64,000 nucleotides of DNA. Origin: Megalonaias nervosa (lineage: Eukaryota; Mollusca; Bivalvia; Unionida; Unionidae). The stretch lies in NCBI GenBank assembly GCA_016617855.1, contig JAECUM010001808.1, positions 1 to 64,000 on the forward strand. The letters are read 5' to 3'. The first letter of the stretch is position 1, and each line of letters starts with the position of its first letter. Positions 58,401 to 64,000 of this stretch are shown piece after piece. The translations under genes and the position numbers were made by a program. The notes under the pieces were generated by a model that was not told the DNA's origin, did not search any database, and saw only the letters and a list, made by a program, of their open reading frames with translations.

Positions 58401-59560
58401 TAAGGAGAGAAACTTAGTGTGTTTTTCTTTTTTTTTGTCTGTGAAATGTGATTATGTGTTGGCATACACGAGTATGTGTGTGGTGATATTTGACAATGAT
58501 AAGTATACCAATCATTTTTTTTCATAAGTGTATTAATTATTTTAAAGCAAAGAGACAAGTTGTTTGTTTTTATTCAGATTTGAATTTCCAATTATCTTCA
58601 ATAGGCTTACGTGAAAAGAAAGTTAATTTCAACTGGATGACGTTGCTTTTCTTTTTGGTCATGTGCAAACCCCCTCTCCCCACCTCGGAACCTCAAAACA
58701 AACTATCTGATTCTCCAAAACCGCCCAACACTGTATCGGAATATGGCAGGTATGTAACATCATCACACCTGTCTGTCCCATCTTGGGGCCTTTATATAAC
58801 AATGCCTCATTCAAATTATGCATCTGATATTTTACCATTCTAAAATGCTTCAAAGCATTCATCATTTTCAGAAAACTGCCAAACAGGCAGCAAATATTTT
58901 AGCTAATAAGAACAAATCAATGGATTGACAATACATCATGAGTCTCAGAATCTAGGGTGGCTATGGATGCTTGGCACAATGAAAATACCAAAGGTTACAC
59001 TCTCTGTTAAAAAATTGATTTGTTTTGAAATTGGGATTCGCACATTATGATTGCATATCTATTATTTATGCCTCATCATGCTTGCAAAAAAAATTATCCC
59101 AAGGCAAAATGCAGTACCCTGGAAGAGGACAATGATGTGGAATGAAACCAAAGTGGGCTTACAGATGTTCTAGAAAAAATTATTACACAAGGACGTTGTG
59201 ACATCAAAAGAGCACTTAATCAATTAGTCCTATCTAGGAAATAAGCTTATTTCTATGCATGAACTAATAAATCACAGCAATGGCCCACAATGCATAATTC
59301 ATTCACTATAATTATTCAATCTTGTAATATTATTTCAGGCTTGATAAGGTTACTAAAGAGTTATTCCTGCAGGCTTTAAGCACTAAATATAGACAGAACT
59401 TGAAAAATGTATACTTGCAACTTACTGACAAGCCTGCTTTTAAAATGTTTTTGACATCAAACTAAAAAAAAACTAAAGCCAAGATTTTAAAATAAAATCT
59501 AAAATGAAAAGAGAAAGCAGAATTCAAGTTTCCCTAAAACTGGCAAGTCGATTTAATGAG
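58400..59560. other. intronic stretch without recognisable features
   Basis: AT-rich, with one 117-codon open frame (58490-58843) that has no recognisable domain and no splice context. I regard it as chance. Confidence 0.35.
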
Positions 59561-59564
59561 CTAC

Positions 59565-60265
59565 AAATCTGGACTCTTTTGGGACCTTTACAAATCTGGA
59601 CTATTTTGGGATCATTACAAATCTGGACACTTTTTGGGATCTTTACAAATCTGGACACTTTCGAGATCTTTACAAATCTGGACTCTTTTGGGAACTTTAC
59701 AAATCTGGATTCTTTTGGGATCTTTACAAATCTGGACTCCTTTGGGATCTTTAAAAATTTGGACTCTTTTGGGATCTTTACAAATTCTGACTCTTTTGGG
59801 ATCTTTACAAATCCAGACTCTTTGGAGATCTTTACAAATCTGGACTGTTTTGGGATGTTTACAAATCTGTACTCTTTGGGATCTTTACAAATCTGGACTC
59901 TTCTGGGATCTTTACAAATCCAGACTTTTTGGGATCTTTACAAATCTGGACTCTTCAGGATCTTCACAAATTCTGACTCTTTTAGGATCTTTACAAATCC
60001 AGATTCTTCTGGGAACTCTACAAATCTGGACTCTTTTGGGATCTCTACAAATCTGGACTCTTGGGATTTTTTTACAAATTCAGACTCTTTTGGGATCTTT
60101 ATAAATCTAGACTCTTTTGGGGTCTTTACAAACCTGGATTCTATTGGGATCTTTACAAATCTGGACTCTTTTGAGATCTTTACAAATCTGGATTCTTTTA
60201 GGAACTTTACAAATCTGTACTCTTTTGGGATCTTTACAAATCCTAACTCTTTTGGGATCTTTCTA
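59565..60265 (+). repeat. 27-bp minisatellite, about 26 copies
   Basis: The unit is GGGATCTTTACAAATCTGGA plus CTCTTTT. Since 27 is a multiple of three, long frames stay open (59504-60277 and 59556-60104) and would give nine-residue repeats such as FGIFTNLDS. Copies differ by changes and 1-base gaps without frame preference, so I treat them as non-coding. Confidence 0.9.
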
Positions 60266-60832
60266 AGATCAATATGATGAAAGTCACTGTGATGGAAAGA
60301 AAACGTCAGCTAGCTAATAAAGGAAGGTAATAACAGTTAATTTAATGATCTCAAAAATTTGCCACTCTTGACAATGTATCTTGTAAGCTCTTCATGTCAC
60401 TCATTTGATTCGGATCTTGGAGGTACCCAGGGGAAATAACAGTAAGGAGTGTCAGAGTTCCCATGGGTTACTGGAATAAAAATTCTGTGACAAGTTCTTG
60501 ATCAAAGGCAGACTTTCCCTGAGACACACACACACACACACCACTGTTAAACATATAAAACAAAGCAATTTACTATATTTCTCCAATGAAAATAAAAAAT
60601 GAAACATTTCCTGACTTTTCCTTCACCTATGAGACCCCGAGCGTGACCATTTCAAATTACTGAGACAGCAACTAATATGGCTAAATAATAGCCAACCACA
60701 TCAAAGTAATCATATAACTTCATATTAAATAAGTTAACACCAAATCTATTAAACTTTTTATACCAAATTTACTTGTATTTTCTGCTTGCAGAAAGACCTG
60801 AAAATATAGTGGATGATGTACATGTACAGTGG

Positions 60833-60905
60833 AACCCATTATAACACACTTCATTATAGCACAAATTGGAATATAACACGATCATGTCACTGTATGATGT
60901 TGAAA
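60833..60905 (+). mobile_element. solo terminus of a Tc1/mariner-superfamily-like element
   Basis: CAGTGGAACCCATTATAACA is followed by two more ATTATAGCAC/ATATAACACG subterminal phrases, the style of jerky/pogo-like ends. The partner end is not seen. Confidence 0.35.
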
Positions 60906-60955
60906 ATGAATGTCCTGGATGGCATTTTTTGGAACAACTGCAGTTTCTTAAGTAT

Positions 60956-61244
60956 GCATGTGTGATTTAGATTTTTAACATAGCTTTAACAATTTTTCAG
61001 TCATATCGCTACGATGTCTGGGGCTTCATGCCGCAGACATGTAGCATCATGTCCCACCGTCACATTATCCTGACACCAGGCCGACCAGTCCTAACATTAA
61101 CCTCTTAATGCTGAGTGCCAAGCGAGGCAGCTGTTAGACCATGTACCATTTTTATAAGTCTTTGGTATGACTCGGCCGGGGATCGAACCCACGACCTCCT
61201 GCATCCAAGGCGGAAGCTCTAACAACTAGGCCACCGGAGTGGTG
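60956..61244 (-). mobile_element. tRNA-derived SINE, family B, with target-site duplication
   Basis: Minus-strand copy with A box GGTGGCCTAGTTGTTAGAGC and B-box-like GGTTCGATCCC. Flanks GTTTCTTAAGTAT (60943-60955) and GTTTCTTGAGTAT (61245-61257) differ at one base. A short internal part near TCTGGGGC is deleted relative to the 14.2 kb copy. It sits only about 150 bp from the next MMUT exon. Confidence 0.88.
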
Positions 61245-61391
61245 TGTTTCTTGAGTATAAAAGATGTTAACTAGAGTTCAGAAACTAAGAGTCATGGACC
61301 AAAAAGTGAAAGTTCTAGAAAGGAGGACTCTCACTACCAAGAGATTTCATGAACAAGAAATGAAAACCATGTGAAAATAATTTGTACTCAC

Positions 61392-61532
61392 GGCAAACAG
61401 TGGTCCAATGTCCACATCAAATCCCATATCAGCAAAACCAGTGGCAATGACCTTGCCCCCTCTGTCATGTCCATCTTGTCCCACCTTGGCTACCAGGATC
61501 CTAGGACGTCGGCCTTCACTCTCAGCAAATTT
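61392..61532 (-). CDS. MMUT: methylmalonyl-CoA mutase, internal exon (start of cobalamin-binding domain, DxHxxG motif)
   Basis: Acceptor ccttctaattctgcag, donor GTGAGT, 141 bp, phases 0 and 0. It encodes [19 protein letters not shown], then [20 protein letters not shown] and [14 protein letters not shown] is the DxHxxG motif whose His replaces dimethylbenzimidazole as the lower cobalt ligand. RRPRILVAK is the first beta strand of the Rossmann-like domain. The exon opens the 47-residue block that precedes TPRE in animal mutases, with no gaps. The catalytic TIM-barrel exons lie beyond the right edge. The enzyme is mitochondrial in animals; its targeting peptide is not in this window. Confidence 0.95.
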
Positions 61533-62421
61533 CTGCAGAATTAGAAGGAAATAAATTCAATGAATTTTGTTACAACAACAAAATCTATAACTATTCAGAC
61601 TGAAGTGTAAAGCTACTGGGCAATCACGGAAAGTGACCAAGTTTCATAACCATCTGTAAATGGGAATTGGAAGAAATGTGCTGCAAAGGGGTTTAAAAAA
61701 ACAGATCACTGACTTTGGCCTTGAAGTAACAGTGATTCATGATACATGAAATGCCATTAAATTGAAAGCAAAAATTTACCATTGCTCATCCATGTACCTC
61801 AAACTGCTATTATGTCAAAAAGCAGAAATAAAAACTTAAAATATTGACATGTGCCTCTGACCTAAAGAATAAAACATCAACTGTACAAGACATTTTCTGA
61901 TGACAATATATAAGTATACAAGGCTTCATCCGTTTATCTTAAATAACCTTAAATTAGAAAGCAGAAGATCAATCTGACTGAAACCAAAATATTTACCTGT
62001 GACCTTGACCTAGAAGATAAAATCCCTGTTGTGGTGCAATACGCACATTTTGGTGATGATATATGGATACAACAAATTTCATCCCTTCATCTCAAATGGC
62101 TATATAATTGTCAAGTGGAAGGAAAATGTACCAGTAATAGAAAAATTCAACATATAACACCATGGCAATGACCTTCAAGATAAACTCCCAATGTGAAACA
62201 CAACACACCTGTACATAATAACATATACATATACCAACTTGACTCTCTTACTTTCAAACTGTTGTAAAGTTATGTGGAAAAGAAAGTGCATAGAAAAAAT
62301 AATACTGACCTTGACCTTGTGGACAGGACATGCAATTTGTACACAACACACCTTCTAGTGATTATGTATAAGTATACAAAGTTTATTCCCTTAACTTCTG
62401 AGGGCTTTAATGTTATACTGA
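61533..62421. other. MMUT: MMUT intron, part inside the window, left of the hAT copy
   Basis: Contains diverged repeats with GTGACCTTGACCTAGAAGAT (about 61998), TGACCTTGACCTTGTGGACA (about 62307) and related phrases. No exon is seen. Confidence 0.5.
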
Positions 62422-64000
62422 GCAGTGGTCTTATAATAGTGTGCCAAAGTAGGATTTCTAATTCATTCAGCGTGCCAACAACCTATATTCCTATAAGTCT
62501 ATCTGCTCTACCATATTTTTATACATTATATAAGTGCTCGTATATATGAAACTACTATTAAAACAAATAAATTTGATCTTGAATTTATTATATTAATGTT
62601 TAATTAAAGAAATTGAACATAAAAACTTCAGTTGAATGTAATTAATCTGTATCTCAATTAATGTAAGCCTTGTCCTTGCATGCTCTTGGCTAATTGTTCA
62701 ATATCAGATACATATTTGGTCACTTTCAGCTTCACACAGGCTTCTGAGTGTTCAGGTGTTAGGCAACTTCTTTGTGGACTTAAAACAGTTTTCATGTGAG
62801 AGAAAATCTGTTCACAAGTATAAGTTGAACCAAAAGCTGAAAGTAGAGCAAATGCAACTTTCTTCAAACAGATGAATGCTTCAGGGAGGGATGTCCAGCA
62901 GTTGAGAATAGCAGCTGACTTTTCTAAGCAGTTTCCTTCCAGAGATTTCCGCAATTCGGCAAATTTTGATGTCCATAATTCTGATGTCTTAAATTCAACA
63001 TGCTGCATTTCAAAATCGTCAATATCCATCCACCTAAAAAGATCCAGATCTAATTGGGTAGTAGTCAGATCAAGCAAGTCAGGCTTGATGAGGTATGAAA
63101 ATATGGGTCCATGAATTTGAAAGTCTTGACTTCGTTTAGCAAACTCCATTTTGAGTGCTTCAATGTACTTCTGAAGCTCATCTATATTCACTGTAAATCG
63201 ATCTGAATGAGCCTTCACATTTGGGAAGTACTTGAATGTTTTGGCGTTGATATCACGGCAAAATATGTCCAGTTTCAACGCAAATCCTTTCCAGTAGCCA
63301 ACAAGTTCAAGTACTGTTTGACCCTGTCCTTGTAAATGCAAGTTCAACTCATTTAAATGTGTCGTTATGTCTGTCAGAAACATCAGCTTCAACAGCCAGT
63401 CCTCATCATTCAATTCCGGAAAATGTTGTTCTTTTTCATCAAGAAACACCTTAATTGCTTCCAGACAAGAAACGAATCTATTCAAGACTTTACCTCGACT
63501 AAGCCAGCGATCATTGCTGTACAACAGAAGATCTGCATATTCACTCTCAATTTCTTGTAGAAGAGACTTGAATTGCCTGTGAATCAATGAAGAGCGGGAA
63601 ACTATAAAGTTGACTATCTTAACAACAGTTGCCATCACAGAGTGCAAGTCCAATGATGAGATCTTTGCACACAAACTCTCCTGGTGTATAATGCAATGGA
63701 GTTTAATAGTCGACGTCCAACGTGATTCTCAAGAAGTGTAACAAATCCTTTCTTTTTGCCAACCATCGCAGCAGCACCATCAGTTGTTACACAGAATAAT
63801 TTATTCAACTCGATGTTCTGAATTTTTAAATAGCTTACGAATGCAGTCAGAATGTCCTCTGCTTTGGTTGTATCATGAAGAGCTAACAAGCAACACAACT
63901 CTTCATAAATACAAGTATTTTCACAATATCATGCGACTACAGCTAGGCGTGGCAAGTCATTCAAGTCAACGCTTTCGTCAAGAGCGACACTAAATACAAT
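62422..64000 (-). mobile_element. hAT-family transposon copy, running off the right edge
   Basis: The left terminus is proposed at 62422, where CAGTGGTCTTATAATAGTGT resembles the CAGNGGT ends of many hAT elements, with ATACTGAG (62414-62421) as a possible 8-bp target duplication. The opposite end is outside the window, so this is an inference. The transposase relic is annotated separately. Confidence 0.45.
62658..64000 (-). pseudogene. hAT transposase (ZBED/GTF2IRD2-like type), frameshifted
   Basis: The minus-strand reading frame holds, in order: LALDES-like strand near the right edge; TTDGAAAMVGKKKGF with the catalytic-core Asp (63898-63635 frame); CIIHQESLCAKI, the CxxH-type segment; NDRWLSRGKVLNRF; a long helical insertion domain; and a C-terminal dimerisation domain, FALLSAFGSTYTCEQIFSHM followed by LTPEHSEACVKLKVT, ending at 62658. 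The main ORF has 338 codons. A TGA interrupts it at 63929-63931, and a one-base frame change lies near 63690-63700. The copy is inactive but young enough that the remainder is fully open. The family resembles the transposases from which vertebrate ZBED, FAM200 and GTF2IRD2 genes derive. Confidence 0.85.

Larger units (their letters stand above)
46473..61391 (-). other. MMUT: MMUT intron, about 14.9 kb, rich in minisatellites
   Basis: Bounded by donor GTGAGT (61391 down) and acceptor ending at 46473; phase 0. It holds the repeats, SINE-A copies (47.4, 51.5, 54.1, 55.3, 55.8 kb), SINE-B (61.0 kb), MITE-1 (50.3 kb), a decayed hAT remnant (57.6-58.4 kb) and one exon-like open segment (54.8-54.9 kb) listed separately. 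Stretches at 49.85-50.33, 50.55-51.5, 51.76-53.1 and 58.4-59.5 kb show nothing I can name. Confidence 0.8.

Noticed and set aside
58490..58843. 117-codon ORF as a gene
   Set aside because: No domain, poor composition, and no splice or promoter context; it lies in an AT-rich intron.
59504..60277. 257-codon ORF with FGIFTNLDS repeats
   Set aside because: Produced by a 27-bp minisatellite; two overlapping frames are equally open.

Overview
The window is nuclear DNA of an invertebrate animal, most likely a mollusc. Four exons of a spliced metabolic gene (MMUT) sit in introns of up to about 21 kb. The introns and flanks are AT-rich and full of tRNA-derived SINEs, MITE-like palindromes, minisatellites and degraded transposons. 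The mollusc assignment is an inference from the repeat style (arrays of 'caagatggctgcc'-type units, 'gtgaccttgacc' repeats) and no single marker proves it.

Positions 1-5.5 kb hold the right-hand part of a virus-like DNA element of the Polinton/adintovirus type. It carries a protein-primed family B DNA polymerase on the minus strand, running off the left edge and broken by five stops and one frameshift. It also carries an intact two-zinc-knuckle protein (+), a broken acidic/coiled-coil protein (-) and a small basic protein (+). The genes are intronless and form two divergent pairs, each with back-to-back TATA boxes. Downstream of the last two genes there are hairpins with the shape of replication-dependent histone mRNA 3' ends: 6-bp stem, 4-nt TTTC or TTTT loop, then a purine-rich element. 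CRE (TGACGTCA) sites lie in the promoter and in an 82-bp tandem repeat at the element's edge, which ends in a near-perfect inverted repeat. A virus-like element using histone-type 3' ends is the most unusual thing in the window.

Positions 5.5-22.8 kb have no recognisable intact gene. They contain a decayed coding-like stretch (6.3-6.7 kb), several minisatellites (about 78 bp with CACGTG; 45 bp; 60 bp with 120-bp higher-order structure), SINEs with target-site duplications, and a decayed DIRS-type tyrosine-recombinase retrotransposon (about 15.0-17.1 kb, minus).

Positions 22.8-61.5 kb hold the last four coding exons of methylmalonyl-CoA mutase on the minus strand, covering the C-terminal cobalamin-binding domain; the 5' part lies beyond the right edge. 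The introns hold SINE families A and B and one family C copy, a TIR-bearing palindromic MITE, Helitron-like arrays, very long minisatellites (37, 28, 38 and 27 bp units), a decayed plus-strand hAT relative, and a small open exon-like segment at 54.8-54.9 kb. Positions 62.4-64.0 kb hold a second hAT transposase copy (minus, frameshifted) in the next MMUT intron.
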